Source: an uncultured Collinsella sp.
Lineage (GTDB): Bacteria; Actinomycetota; Coriobacteriia; Coriobacteriales; Coriobacteriaceae
Reading direction: 5' to 3'
DNA: 28,083 bases
Assembly: GCA_902467875.1 (NCBI GenBank)
Contig: CABQWP010000022.1
Location: forward strand, 1 to 28,083
Of this stretch, positions 1 through 8,317 are shown piece by piece; the first letter of the stretch is position 1, and each line of letters begins with the position of its first letter. The notes under the pieces were generated by a model. That model saw nothing but the letters and a program-made list of their open reading frames with translations. It was not told the DNA's origin and did no database searches. Both the position numbers and the translations under genes were made by a program.

Positions 1-322
<322 letters not shown>

Positions 323-466
323 ACCGCACCTCGCGGCCCGCGGGACATGCGCTCACGCGCGGTCCGGGCACGAGGATGCCCCCGAGTCACATCTTTCCTA
401 TGCGCCATGCGGCCCCCAGGGCACGTGAGAGACACCCGGACACCGTAACGGTGGGCGCCGCCCACC
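323..466 (+). other. 23S-5S intergenic spacer with hairpin
   Basis: This transcribed spacer lies between 23S and 5S rRNA. I see no tRNA in it. Its last part holds a strong hairpin, GGTGGGC (450-456) and GCCCACC (460-466) with a 3-base loop, immediately before 5S. A smaller one, ACCGT/ACGGT, is at 442-452. The right arm of the 450-466 hairpin can instead pair with GGTGG at 584-588, just downstream of 5S, which would lengthen the 5S terminal helix. A role in pre-rRNA processing is inferred. Confidence 0.6.
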
Positions 467-583
467 GGTCAGCGGCCAGAGCATGGGGGGCACGCCCGGT
501 CCCGTTCCGAACCCGGAAGCTAAGCCCCATCGCGCCGAGAGTACTGCGGGGTCAGCCCGTGGGAGGCCAGGGCGCCGCTGACC
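467..583 (+). rRNA. rrf: 5S ribosomal RNA
   Basis: A complete 5S rRNA of about 117 nt. The terminal helix is visible as GGTCAGCGGC (467-476) against GCCGCTGACC (574-583). The conserved internal segment CCCGTTCCGAACCCGGAAG is at about 500-518, followed by TAAGCCCCATCGCGCC and GTACTGCGGGG, as in bacterial 5S. It sits about 145 nt after the 23S end and is followed by a terminator. The pairing continues outward by five bases (462-466 with 584-588), which probably belong to the precursor, so the mature ends are approximate. Confidence 0.96.
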
Positions 584-619
584 GGTGGACGGCACCGAGC
601 CGTACGCTTGAACTGAGAA

Positions 620-649
620 GGGGGAGGCCTCGCGGCCTCCTCCTTTTTT
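620..649 (+). terminator. Intrinsic terminator of the rRNA operon
   Basis: A ten-pair stem, 620-629 with 634-643, closes a four-base loop (630-633) and is followed by six T residues (644-649). It lies 37 bases after 5S and is a textbook Rho-independent terminator, separating the rRNA operon from coaE. Confidence 0.93.
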
Positions 650-716
650 GCGTTATATACACGTTGTACTTTGGGACCTAGTTCCCCCGTATGCGCTCTT
701 ACTGTTTGGCTGTATT

Positions 717-747
717 TTGAGTCCTTCTAGTGTATTTGAGCGATAAT
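717..747 (+). promoter_or_regulatory. Candidate coaE promoter
   Basis: TTGAGT at 717-722 and GATAAT at 742-747 resemble -35 and -10 hexamers with a 19-base spacer, slightly longer than ideal. They lie after the rRNA terminator and about 30 bases before the coaE start. This is a pattern match only. Confidence 0.4.
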
Positions 748-775
748 TACTCGCATTGGCGTTAGGGAGGGCTTG

Positions 776-1417
776 ATGTTTACCGTATTTGTCTTGGGCA
801 ATATTGCTTCGGGTAAGTCGACTGCCTGCCGCTATTTCGAATCTCGTGGCGCTATGCTAATCGATCTGGATGAGCTTGCAAAATCGCTGTATGTGCCGGG
901 CTCTGATATCGTCAATGCTCTCGCGGATGAATTCGGTTGGGACATTTTGGATGAGGATGGCGGCATTCGCCGCAACATCCTCGCTTCTCGAGCTTTTGCT
1001 TCTCCTGATTCGGTCGCACGGCTCAATGGCATTGTGCATCCCGTTCTCATTGAACAGCTTTCGCTTAGGATTCTCGATCCGGTTTGTTGTACGGTTTCGT
1101 CTCCCCGTTATCCCTTTGCGGTGGTCGAGGTTTCTGCTCCGACTGGTTTTGAGGATGCATTTGGCTTGGCTGATGAAATTTTGGTCATCAGCGCCCCTTT
1201 GTCAGTTCGTCGCGAGCGCGCTATTCAACGTGGCATGGAGCCATCTGATTTCGATGCCCGTTCTGCTTGCCAGCCCGAAGAGTCTGCGCTGTGCAATCTC
1301 GCTACAACTGTGATTGACAATGCGGCAGACGATAACTCGCTCTTTGAACAACTGGACGCATGGCTTTCGTGCCATGGGTTCGGGGATGTAGTGGATAAGG
1401 AGGAGGCCGATGCCTAA
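776..1417 (+). CDS. coaE: Dephospho-CoA kinase
   Basis: CoaE carries out the last step of coenzyme A synthesis, ATP-dependent phosphorylation of the 3'-hydroxyl of dephospho-CoA in the cytoplasm. The 213-residue product is close to the family length of about 200. Its N-terminus has the P-loop GNIASGKST (residues 8-16), followed by LIDLDELAK, matching the DAD-type substrate-binding segment, and a family-like central region with the HPVL motif. The ATG at 776 is preferred over the TTG at 773 because GGGAGG (765-770) is then five bases upstream. The 3' end overlaps the next gene by 8 bases, indicating translational coupling. It is more T-rich at third codon positions than the later genes of the window. 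The kinase assignment is firm. Confidence 0.92.
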   Translation: MFTVFVLGNIASGKSTACRYFESRGAMLIDLDELAKSLYVPGSDIVNALADEFGWDILDEDGGIRRNILASRAFASPDSVARLNGIVHPVLIEQLSLRILDPVCCTVSSPRYPFAVVEVSAPTGFEDAFGLADEILVISAPLSVRRERAIQRGMEPSDFDARSACQPEESALCNLATTVIDNAADDNSLFEQLDAWLSCHGFGDVVDKEEADA

Positions 1418-1991
1418 GACACGTTTCCTTACGTGGTATCGCCTTATACCGCTGGCTACCGTTTTTGCCTTCGGCCTTATCTCATTCGTTTACTCGTATG
1501 CTCCTGCCGCTTTCTTTAAGCCGCTGTATCCGATTGACTACGAGGCGTATGTAAAGCAATCCAGTATTTCGCATAATCTGGATCCGTATCTGGTGTGCGC
1601 TGTCATTAAGTCTGAATCGAATTGGGATTCCGAGGCCGAGTCGAATCAGGGTGCTCAGGGATTGATGCAGCTGATGCCCGAGACTGCCCAGGATATGATC
1701 GCCAAAGGCCTTGTCGACGGTGGCGAGTATTCGGCCGACAACCTTAACGATCCGGCTACGAATATCGAGTTTGGCTGTGCGTATCTCTCGTATCTTCTAG
1801 CGTATTTTAACGGGTCGACTGACAGTGCCATTGCCGCCTATAACGCCGGCATGGGCAATGTCGACGGATGGGCGCAGCAGAGTACGTCGCTTCATAATGC
1901 AATCACCTTTCCCGAGACGCAGGCTTATCTGATCCGCGTCAATAATGCCTGGGTTCGATATAAGACTCTCTATCCCGATCGGTTCGTATAG
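1410..1991 (+). CDS. Membrane-anchored lytic transglycosylase (SLT domain)
   Basis: The product (193 aa) is predicted to cleave the MurNAc-GlcNAc bond of peptidoglycan outside the membrane. A hydrophobic segment at about residues 12-30 is an uncleaved anchor or signal; the rest is a Slt70-type catalytic domain. The catalytic glutamate is E69 in the IKSESNW motif, followed by the family signature GAQGLMQLMPETA, then NIEFGCAYLSYLL and AIAAYNAGMGNV near the C-terminus. Its length matches the small SLT proteins common in Gram-positives, which lack additional binding domains. It overlaps coaE by 8 bases and is followed 51 bases later by uvrB. The overlap with coaE is consistent with one operon and need not mean a shared function. 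Confidence 0.9.
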   Translation: MPKTRFLTWYRLIPLATVFAFGLISFVYSYAPAAFFKPLYPIDYEAYVKQSSISHNLDPYLVCAVIKSESNWDSEAESNQGAQGLMQLMPETAQDMIAKGLVDGGEYSADNLNDPATNIEFGCAYLSYLLAYFNGSTDSAIAAYNAGMGNVDGWAQQSTSLHNAITFPETQAYLIRVNNAWVRYKTLYPDRFV

Positions 1992-2042
1992 GACTAAGCC
2001 CACCGCCTGCGTATACTGCAGATGTATGAGTTAGGAGTATCC

Positions 2043-4283
2043 ATGGCGGAATTTGAAGTAGAACGCGTTGGTGGTGAACTTAAGCGCTTTGGCGTTGAGG
2101 GCGCTGATGTGCCGTTTAAGGTTGTGTCTCCATACGAGCCCGCTGGTTCCCAGCCTAAGGCCATTGAGTCGCTTGTACGGGGCGTGAGGGACGGAGACCG
2201 CTATCAGGTTTTGCTGGGTGTGACTGGTTCGGGTAAGACTTTTACGATGGCCAAAACCATTGAGGCCTTGGGTAAGCCGACCCTTGTCATGGCTCCGAAT
2301 AAAACGCTCGCCGCTCAGCTTGCGAGCGAGCTCAAAGAGTTCTTTCCCAATAACGCTGTGGTCTACTTCGTCTCGTACTACGACTACTATCAGCCCGAGG
2401 CGTATGTGCCACAAAGCGATACATATATCGAGAAAGACTCCTCGATTAACGAAGAGGTCGAGATGCTGCGCCATCAGGCGACCGCGTCACTGCTCTCTCG
2501 ACGCGATGTGATCGTCGTTGCATCGGTCTCGTGTATCTATGGCATTGGCTCTCCAGAGGACTATGCGGGCCTAGCTCCAAACGTCGACAAGAAGGTGCCG
2601 CTCGAGCGCGATGACTTTATCCATGCACTTATCGACATTCAATATGATCGTAATGACTATGACCTGGCACGCGGCACGTTCCGCGTGCGCGGCGATGTTG
2701 TCGACGTGTATCCGCCTTATGCCGAGCATCCATTGCGGTTTGAGTTTTTTGGCGACGAGGTCGAGTTGATTGCCGAGATCGATGAGGTCACCGGTGAGAT
2801 GCTTCGTGAGTACGAGGCCATCCCCGTATGGCCGGCATCGCACTACGTGACCGAGAAGCCGAAGGTCAAGGCGGCTCTGAAATCGATCAGCGAAGAGTGC
2901 GAGAAGCGCGTCGCAGAGCTCAAGGCGACCGACAAGTTGCTCGAGGCGCAGCGTCTGCAGCAGCGCACCGATTATGATCTTGAGATGCTCGAGACGATGG
3001 GCTTTTGCAACGGCATCGAGAACTACTCGCGTCATCTGGACGGTCGCAAACCGGGCGAGCCGCCGTTTACCCTAATCGATTACTTTCCCAAGGATATGCT
3101 CTGCATCATCGATGAGAGCCATGTGACGGTGCCGCAGATTCGCGGCATGCACGAAGGTGACCGCTCGCGTAAGGTGACGCTGGTGGAACACGGTTTTCGC
3201 CTGCCCTCGGCGCTCGATAACCGCCCGCTTCGTTTCGATGAGTTTGAGGCGAGGATTCCCCAGTTCATCTACGTCTCGGCTACGCCGGGCGACTATGAGT
3301 TGCGCGTGAGTCAAAACGACGTTGAGCAGATCATTCGTCCGACCGGCCTGCTTGATCCCAAGATCGACGTTCGTCCTGTCCGAGGCCAGATTGACGATCT
3401 TGAGGACGAGATTCGCGAGCGCGTGGCCCGCAAGGAGCGCGTGCTGGTGACCACGCTCACCAAGCGCATGGCCGAGGACCTGACCGACCATCTGCTTGAT
3501 GCCGGCATTAAGGTCAACTACATGCACTCTGATACGGCGACAATGGACCGTGTCGAGATCCTGCGAACGCTGCGCGAAGGCAAGATCGATGTTCTCGTTG
3601 GCATCAACCTGCTTCGCGAGGGCTTGGATCTCCCCGAGGTCTCACTGGTGGCAATTCTCGATGCCGATAAGGAAGGCTTCTTGCGCAACCGCCGTTCGCT
3701 GATTCAGACGATTGGCCGTGCGGCCCGTAACGCCGATGGCGAAGTCATCATGTATGCAGACGTTGTGACCGATTCGATGAAAGAGGCCATCGAGGAGACG
3801 CAGCGCCGTCGTGAGATTCAGATGGCATATAACGAAGAACATGGCATTGTGCCCAAGACAGTGCGCAAGGCCATCAACGACATCTCAAGTTTTATTGCCG
3901 AGGCCGAAAAAACCGTGGGCTCCAAGGGACGCTCGAAGGGCGACTCTCTTGGCCATGGCGCATTCTATACGCCCGATGAGTCGGGCGAGGGCGGTGTGCC
4001 GGAAACGGTGGCGCCCGAGCAGACACTTGCGGAGCAGTTGGAAGAACTGCCGCATGACGAGCTTGTGCGGATCGTCGAAACCATGGAAGAGGATATGCGT
4101 AACGCTTCTGCCGCTATGGACTTTGAGGAGGCGGCGCGCCTGCGCGATGCCGTCGTTCAGATTCGGGCGATGCTCGAGGGTGCGTCTGAGGACGAGACGA
4201 TCGAGCGCTTACGCTCGCAGGCCCGCAAGGGTTCCACGTTCGCATCGGGCAGAAAACGCCAGGGTGCACGGTTTAAGAAATAG
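2043..4283 (+). CDS. uvrB: UvrABC system protein B (excinuclease helicase subunit)
   Basis: UvrB is the damage-verification helicase of nucleotide excision repair; it is loaded by UvrA and then recruits UvrC. Visible parts, in order: the N-terminal PYEPAGSQPKAI segment, Walker A GVTGSGKT (residues 59-66), the beta-hairpin region YDYYQPEAYVPQSDTYIEKD, the Walker B-like DESH, motif III SATPGDYE, and the helicase C-terminal block GINLLREGLDLPEV with QTIGRAARN. A C-terminal UVR domain (around EEDMRNASAAMDFEEAARLRD) contacts UvrC. ATG 2043 is chosen because AGGAG (2033-2037) lies five bases upstream; an in-frame ATG at 2022 has no comparable site. At 746 residues it is longer than the usual 660-700, owing to a Gly/Ser/Glu-rich linker before UVR and a basic tail. 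Confidence 0.97.
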   Translation: MAEFEVERVGGELKRFGVEGADVPFKVVSPYEPAGSQPKAIESLVRGVRDGDRYQVLLGVTGSGKTFTMAKTIEALGKPTLVMAPNKTLAAQLASELKEFFPNNAVVYFVSYYDYYQPEAYVPQSDTYIEKDSSINEEVEMLRHQATASLLSRRDVIVVASVSCIYGIGSPEDYAGLAPNVDKKVPLERDDFIHALIDIQYDRNDYDLARGTFRVRGDVVDVYPPYAEHPLRFEFFGDEVELIAEIDEVTGEMLREYEAIPVWPASHYVTEKPKVKAALKSISEECEKRVAELKATDKLLEAQRLQQRTDYDLEMLETMGFCNGIENYSRHLDGRKPGEPPFTLIDYFPKDMLCIIDESHVTVPQIRGMHEGDRSRKVTLVEHGFRLPSALDNRPLRFDEFEARIPQFIYVSATPGDYELRVSQNDVEQIIRPTGLLDPKIDVRPVRGQIDDLEDEIRERVARKERVLVTTLTKRMAEDLTDHLLDAGIKVNYMHSDTATMDRVEILRTLREGKIDVLVGINLLREGLDLPEVSLVAILDADKEGFLRNRRSLIQTIGRAARNADGEVIMYADVVTDSMKEAIEETQRRREIQMAYNEEHGIVPKTVRKAINDISSFIAEAEKTVGSKGRSKGDSLGHGAFYTPDESGEGGVPETVAPEQTLAEQLEELPHDELVRIVETMEEDMRNASAAMDFEEAARLRDAVVQIRAMLEGASEDETIERLRSQARKGSTFASGRKRQGARFKK

Positions 4284-4288
4284 CGAAC

Positions 4289-4320
4289 AGGCCCCGAGTT
4301 CTCTGTGGAGCTCGGGGCCT
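4289..4320. terminator. Bidirectional terminator between convergent uvrB and the flavoprotein gene
   Basis: The ten-base arms AGGCCCCGAG (4289-4298) and CTCGGGGCCT (4311-4320) are perfectly complementary around a 12-base loop, located six bases after uvrB and 28 bases beyond the stop of the minus-strand gene. The downstream T-run is weak on + (ATGTCTTTTG) and on - (TATTTCTT). Its position between convergent genes supports a shared terminator. Confidence 0.75.
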
Positions 4321-4348
4321 ATGTCTTTTGCGCGCTGGAATTTGTGCG

Positions 4349-5989
4349 TTAGAGGTCTGCGATCAGGGCTTCAGCACAACGGATGCCGTCGGTGGCCGCG
4401 CTCATGATGCCGCCGGCATATCCAGCTCCCTCACCACAAGGGTAGAGGCCCGGGGTCGACACGGCATGGCACGTTCGGTCTCGGGTAACAGTGACCGGTG
4501 AGCTCGAACGAGTCTCCACGCCGGTAAGAACGGCATCGGGACGGTCGTAGCCTCGTAGCTTTTTTCCGAGTAGGGGAAGTCCCAGGCGGAGCGACTCGAC
4601 GATATGCTGCGGTAGGGCTTCGTCAATTGCCGTCCAGGTCACACCGAGCGGATAGGTGGGCTTTACCTTTCCGGGCGCCTTGCTGGCGCGTCCTGCGAGG
4701 AAATCTCCGACGAGTTGTGCCGGTGCGTTCCAGTTGGAACCGCCCAGGCGATAGGCGGCCGCCTCGCAGGCACGCTGGAGCTCGATGCCGGCGAGCGGGT
4801 CATCGTTGGGAAGGTCCTCAGGCGTGACGTTAACGAGCAGGGCGGCATTTGCGTTGCGTCCGTCGCGGGCATTGAGACTGGCCCCGTTGACGCACAGATG
4901 GCACGGTTCTGAAGAGGCGGCAACAACCTGTCCGCCGGGGCACATGCAAAACGAGAACACGCTGCGGCCGTTGGGAAGATGGGCAACAAGTTTGTAGGGG
5001 GCCGCCCCGAGCGCTGGATGTCCCGCCGAGGCTCCATATTGGGCTCTGTCGATGTCGCGTTGCGGATGCTCGATGCGAACGCCCATGGCAAAGGTCTTTT
5101 GTGCGAGGGCCACGTTGTGGTCCTTAAGGAGCTCAAAAATATCGCGAGCAGAATGCCCGCAGGCGAGGATGAGGTGCTTTGTCTCGATTGGCTCGTAAGC
5201 GGCGTCTTGGGACGATTGGACATCAATACCGGTGATGGCGCCAGACGCGTCGATGCGAATGTCGACGAGCTTCGTTCGATAACGGACGACACCTCCGAGC
5301 TGCTCGATGCGCTGGGATATAGCGGTGACAACCTTGGGAAGGATGTCGGAGCCAATGTGCGGCTTGGCATCCCACAGAATATCGCGGGGCGCACCCGCCT
5401 CGACGAAGGTTTCGAGGATAAGGCGATGGGCGGGATTTTTTGTTCCCGTATTGAGCTTGCCGTCCGAGAAGGTCCCCGCGCCGCCCAGACCAAACTGAAT
5501 ATTGCTCTCGGGGTCGAGGATGCGCTCCTTTAGAAAGAGGTCGATCGCCTGCGAGCGGCGAAATGCCGGGTCGCCGCGCTCGATAAGCAAGGGCTTAAGA
5601 CCTGCTTTGGCGAGCGTGAGCGCAGCGAAAAGGCCGGCGCATCCGGCGCCGACAACGACAGGGCGTTCTTGAGGTGCGTCGGAGACGGGGGAGGGGAATG
5701 AAGGCTCATCGTCTTCTATCGCGCGTACGCGCGAGCGGTCACGCTCGGCAACGCTGTCGACCGCTTCTCGCTCGAGGTGGGGACTAGTCAGCTCAACACG
5801 AAAGCTCAGGATAAAATGGACGTCTCGTTTTTTGCGAGCGTCGATTGACTTGCGGTGGAGTTCGATGGACTTGATCTCGGAGTCCTTGCAACGTAGGATG
5901 CGCTTGGCGACTCGCTTGCCAACAATGAGGCAGGTATTTTCATCGCCGGCTTCATCGAGCGACACGTTGACTTGGGTGATTTCGATCAT
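4349..5989 (-). CDS. FAD-dependent oxidoreductase (NAD(FAD)-utilising dehydrogenase family)
   Basis: A 546-residue flavoprotein of the COG2509-type family; the substrate is unknown. After about 110 residues of a family-specific N-terminal domain comes a Rossmann dinucleotide-binding motif, VVGAGCAGL (residues 112-120), then the family hallmark GLGGAGTFSDGKLNT, and a C-terminal FAD-contacting block GAGYAGGIMSAATDG. The start at 5989 (ATG ATC GAA) is chosen because AAGGAGACCTCG lies directly before it on the minus strand; an upstream in-frame extension would run into the preceding gene's terminator. It is the distal gene of the mrp-flavoprotein-flavoprotein strand group, but a terminator-like hairpin at 6016-6039 lies between it and its upstream neighbour, so expression may be partly separate. 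Confidence 0.85.
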   Translation of the reverse strand: MIEITQVNVSLDEAGDENTCLIVGKRVAKRILRCKDSEIKSIELHRKSIDARKKRDVHFILSFRVELTSPHLEREAVDSVAERDRSRVRAIEDDEPSFPSPVSDAPQERPVVVGAGCAGLFAALTLAKAGLKPLLIERGDPAFRRSQAIDLFLKERILDPESNIQFGLGGAGTFSDGKLNTGTKNPAHRLILETFVEAGAPRDILWDAKPHIGSDILPKVVTAISQRIEQLGGVVRYRTKLVDIRIDASGAITGIDVQSSQDAAYEPIETKHLILACGHSARDIFELLKDHNVALAQKTFAMGVRIEHPQRDIDRAQYGASAGHPALGAAPYKLVAHLPNGRSVFSFCMCPGGQVVAASSEPCHLCVNGASLNARDGRNANAALLVNVTPEDLPNDDPLAGIELQRACEAAAYRLGGSNWNAPAQLVGDFLAGRASKAPGKVKPTYPLGVTWTAIDEALPQHIVESLRLGLPLLGKKLRGYDRPDAVLTGVETRSSSPVTVTRDRTCHAVSTPGLYPCGEGAGYAGGIMSAATDGIRCAEALIADL

Positions 5990-6002
5990 CGAGGTCTCCT
6001 TA

Positions 6003-6039
6003 GAGGCAAGAAAGAGGCCGTCCGGTATCCCAGACGGCC
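6003..6039 (-). terminator. Terminator-like hairpin between the two flavoprotein genes
   Basis: On the minus strand GGCCGTC (6039-6033) pairs with GACGGCC (6022-6016) around a ten-base loop and is followed by TCTTTCTT. It lies just downstream of the gene at 6070-7341 and directly ahead of the ribosome-binding site of the gene starting at 5989. It may be a leaky terminator that lowers expression of the last gene. Confidence 0.65.
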
Positions 6040-6069
6040 CGAATGCGTTTTTGATTATAGACTGCGCGG

Positions 6070-7341
6070 CTACAGGCTGCTTGCAGCGCGAATGCCCGAG
6101 AGCCAGGCCCACGCAAGGTTAAAGCCTCCGCAATCGGCGTCGATGTCGAGCGCTTCGCCGCAGACGTAAAGCGGGGCGTCGACAGCGCTGCTCGCGCGTA
6201 GACTGGGTGTTGAGATGCTCTCGACAGATACGCCACCACGCGTGACCTGCGCCGAGCGCTCCTCGGCTGTTCCCTCGACGAGCAACTTAAAGTGCTTGAG
6301 GATCGAGACCAGGTGGATGACATCGTTGGAGCCTGGATGGCACTGCTCGAACGCCGTGCAGACGACGCGGGAGAGTTGCGGGGCGAGCATGCCGTCGAGC
6401 CAACGGGGATCGCGGGGCGAAAAGCCGCCGAGCAGCTCAACGCGCCGGTTGAGCATATCGAGCAGCTCGTCTTTGGAGAGGTCGGGGAAAACGTCGAGCA
6501 GGATCGTATCGCCGTGCTGGATACGACGGGAGAGGTTGAAGACAGCGACGCCCGAGATACCGAAGGTTCGAAACAGGACTTCACCGTCTTCGTGCCAGAG
6601 CTCATTATGATTGCGGGCGAGCGTCAAGCGGGCGCGGACGCGCAGGCCATCCAACGTCTTGATTGCCGCCCGATCGCCGACGACCGTTGCCGATACGGGG
6701 CAGAGGATGGGGCGCAGCGAAGTGAGGGGGAGGCGAAACGTATCGGCGATACCAGTGGGGTTGCCACCCGTGGCGATAATTACGGCATGTGCCTGCAGGG
6801 CCTCGTTCTTGCGAGGGACATCGGCGAGCGCTTTCCGAAGCGAGCGGAGCTCCGATTTTCGGTCGTCGCGCTTTTTTGCCTTGAGTGCCCGCGCTGGACG
6901 GTCTATTTGGAGTGTCCAGCCTTCGGAAGCTTTGCGCGCCGTGGCAATATTGGCTCCGCAGATTAAGGTGATACCTAGGCGGTCGCAAACGTTGAGAAGC
7001 GCGTCGCGCACCGATTCGGCGCGAAGGGAGCGCGGGTACAGTCGGCCTTCCTCGGAGGTTGTCATGATGCCCAGCGAGGAGAAGAAACCCATAAGCTCTT
7101 GTTCGGGTTGGGGGCCCATGACAGATTCGACGAATGCGGGGTGGTTATACCGCTGAGGATCAATCGATTCGTTGGAGAGGTTGCAGCGGCCGTTACCGGT
7201 CGCAAGGAGCTTAAGGCCGCAGGCGACATCGAGCTCAACGATGCAGACGCTTTTGCCAGCACGTGCGGCCGTAATGGCGGCGGCGAGGCCTGAAGCCCCG
7301 CCGCCGATTACCAGGACGTCATAGAAGGCGCTCGTGTTCAC
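6070..7341 (-). CDS. NAD(P)/FAD-dependent oxidoreductase, HI0933/BaiN family
   Basis: The 423-residue product is a flavoprotein of the HI0933-like (BaiN/RdsA) family. The N-terminus has VIGGGASGLAAA (residues 11-22) for FAD binding, and the family signature GLKLLATGNGRCNLSN is at residues 42-57. Members are typically about 400 residues. A Gly-Gly-Phe-Asn-Leu-Ala block near the C-terminus (DADCGGFNLAWAWLSG) completes the FAD site, as in the family. Translation starts at GTG 7341, immediately after the TAA stop of mrp (TAAGTG), so translation is probably coupled. The biological substrate is not known; the bile-acid role of one clostridial member should not be transferred. The annotation as a flavoprotein is firm, the function is not. 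Confidence 0.88.
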   Translation of the reverse strand: MNTSAFYDVLVIGGGASGLAAAITAARAGKSVCIVELDVACGLKLLATGNGRCNLSNESIDPQRYNHPAFVESVMGPQPEQELMGFFSSLGIMTTSEEGRLYPRSLRAESVRDALLNVCDRLGITLICGANIATARKASEGWTLQIDRPARALKAKKRDDRKSELRSLRKALADVPRKNEALQAHAVIIATGGNPTGIADTFRLPLTSLRPILCPVSATVVGDRAAIKTLDGLRVRARLTLARNHNELWHEDGEVLFRTFGISGVAVFNLSRRIQHGDTILLDVFPDLSKDELLDMLNRRVELLGGFSPRDPRWLDGMLAPQLSRVVCTAFEQCHPGSNDVIHLVSILKHFKLLVEGTAEERSAQVTRGGVSVESISTPSLRASSAVDAPLYVCGEALDIDADCGGFNLAWAWLSGIRAASSL

Positions 7342-8172
7342 TTAGGCCTCGTCGGTCTCGTGCGGGGTAATAGCCTCGACGGCAGAGACTGCCTTGGGCA
7401 ACATGCCATCGGGCAGCGCGGTCTCAACCTCGCCCTTATCGCAGGCCTCGGCGAGTGCCGGATTAATGGGAAGCGTGCCCAAGATGTCGAGGTTATAGCG
7501 CTCTGCGACCTCGGGGAGCTTGCTCTTGCCAAAGACCTCGATCTTCTTGCCGCAGTCGGGGCACTCAATATAGCTCATGTTCTCGACGATGCCCAGAATG
7601 GGGACGTTCATCTTCTCGGCCATGTTGACCGCCTTGGCGACAATCATCGAGACCAGATCCTGCGGGCTCGTGACGATGACGATGCCGTCGACGGGCAGTG
7701 ACTGGAAGACGGTGAGCGCGACGTCGCCTGTTCCCGGAGGCATGTCGACCAGCAGGTAGTCGATGGGGCCCCACGAGGTCTCGCTCCAGAACTGCCTGAT
7801 GGCGCCTGCGATGACCGGACCGCGCCAAAGGACGGGGTCGGTCTCGTTTTGGAGCAGAAGGTTGGAGCTCATGACCTTGACGCCGTGCTCGGAGATTTCA
7901 GGCAGCATGAGGTTGCCAAGGGCATGGACGTGGCGTCCGCTCATACCGAACATCTTGGGGATAGAGGGACCGGTGATGTCGGCATCGAGGACGCCGACCT
8001 TGTGGCCGTGACGGGCAAGCTCGGTGGCGATGGCACCGGTGACAAACGACTTGCCGACACCGCCCTTGCCGGAAAGCACGGCGATGACGCGTTTGACCTC
8101 GGACAGCGTATTCTCCTCAAATTGCGACGGCGACGTTTGTCCGCCGGCGGCCTGTGCGTGCTCGCAACCCAT
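7342..8172 (-). CDS. mrp: Mrp/NBP35-family iron-sulfur cluster carrier ATPase
   Basis: The protein (276 aa) is a ParA/MinD-like P-loop ATPase of the Mrp (ApbC/Nbp35) family, which carries 4Fe-4S clusters to apoproteins. The deviant Walker A SGKGGVGKS is at residues 34-42; next come DADITGPSIPKMFG and the Walker B segment VDMPPGTGD. The pair of cluster-binding cysteines appears as CPDC in YIECPDCGKKI, as expected for the family. No N-terminal DUF59 domain is present, and the N-terminus has only one cysteine (MGCEH), so it is the short type without an extra ferredoxin-like motif. Start 8172 has AAAGGAG six bases upstream on the minus strand. It is the first gene of the group that includes the two flavoproteins. 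Confidence 0.93.
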   Translation of the reverse strand: MGCEHAQAAGGQTSPSQFEENTLSEVKRVIAVLSGKGGVGKSFVTGAIATELARHGHKVGVLDADITGPSIPKMFGMSGRHVHALGNLMLPEISEHGVKVMSSNLLLQNETDPVLWRGPVIAGAIRQFWSETSWGPIDYLLVDMPPGTGDVALTVFQSLPVDGIVIVTSPQDLVSMIVAKAVNMAEKMNVPILGIVENMSYIECPDCGKKIEVFGKSKLPEVAERYNLDILGTLPINPALAEACDKGEVETALPDGMLPKAVSAVEAITPHETDEA

Positions 8173-8227
8173 GTATGACTCCTTTGTATATGTTGGGGCC
8201 GGGGCCCCGTGATGTGACACGAGCGTC

Positions 8228-8257
8228 ATTGTACCCTCGTTTGCGAGCGGGAGTCAT
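8228..8257 (-). promoter_or_regulatory. Candidate promoter of the mrp operon
   Basis: On the minus strand ATGACT (8257-8252) and TACAAT (8233-8228) resemble -35 and -10 elements with an 18-base spacer. Transcription from here would give a leader of about 50 bases with a GC-rich GGGGCCCCGGCCCC stretch before the mrp ribosome-binding site. Pattern match only. Confidence 0.5.
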
Positions 8258-8317
8258 TTACGATGCATTTGGGCCGAGCGTGCTTGCAATACGATGGGTC
8301 CAAGCGAATGGGCGGGC

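Noticed and set aside
323..466. tRNA gene in the rRNA spacer
   Set aside because: No cloverleaf, GTTCRANNC-like arm or CCA-adjacent acceptor stem could be drawn.
398..681. Short open frames over the spacer and 5S rRNA
   Set aside because: They overlap a structured RNA gene and have no ribosome-binding site.
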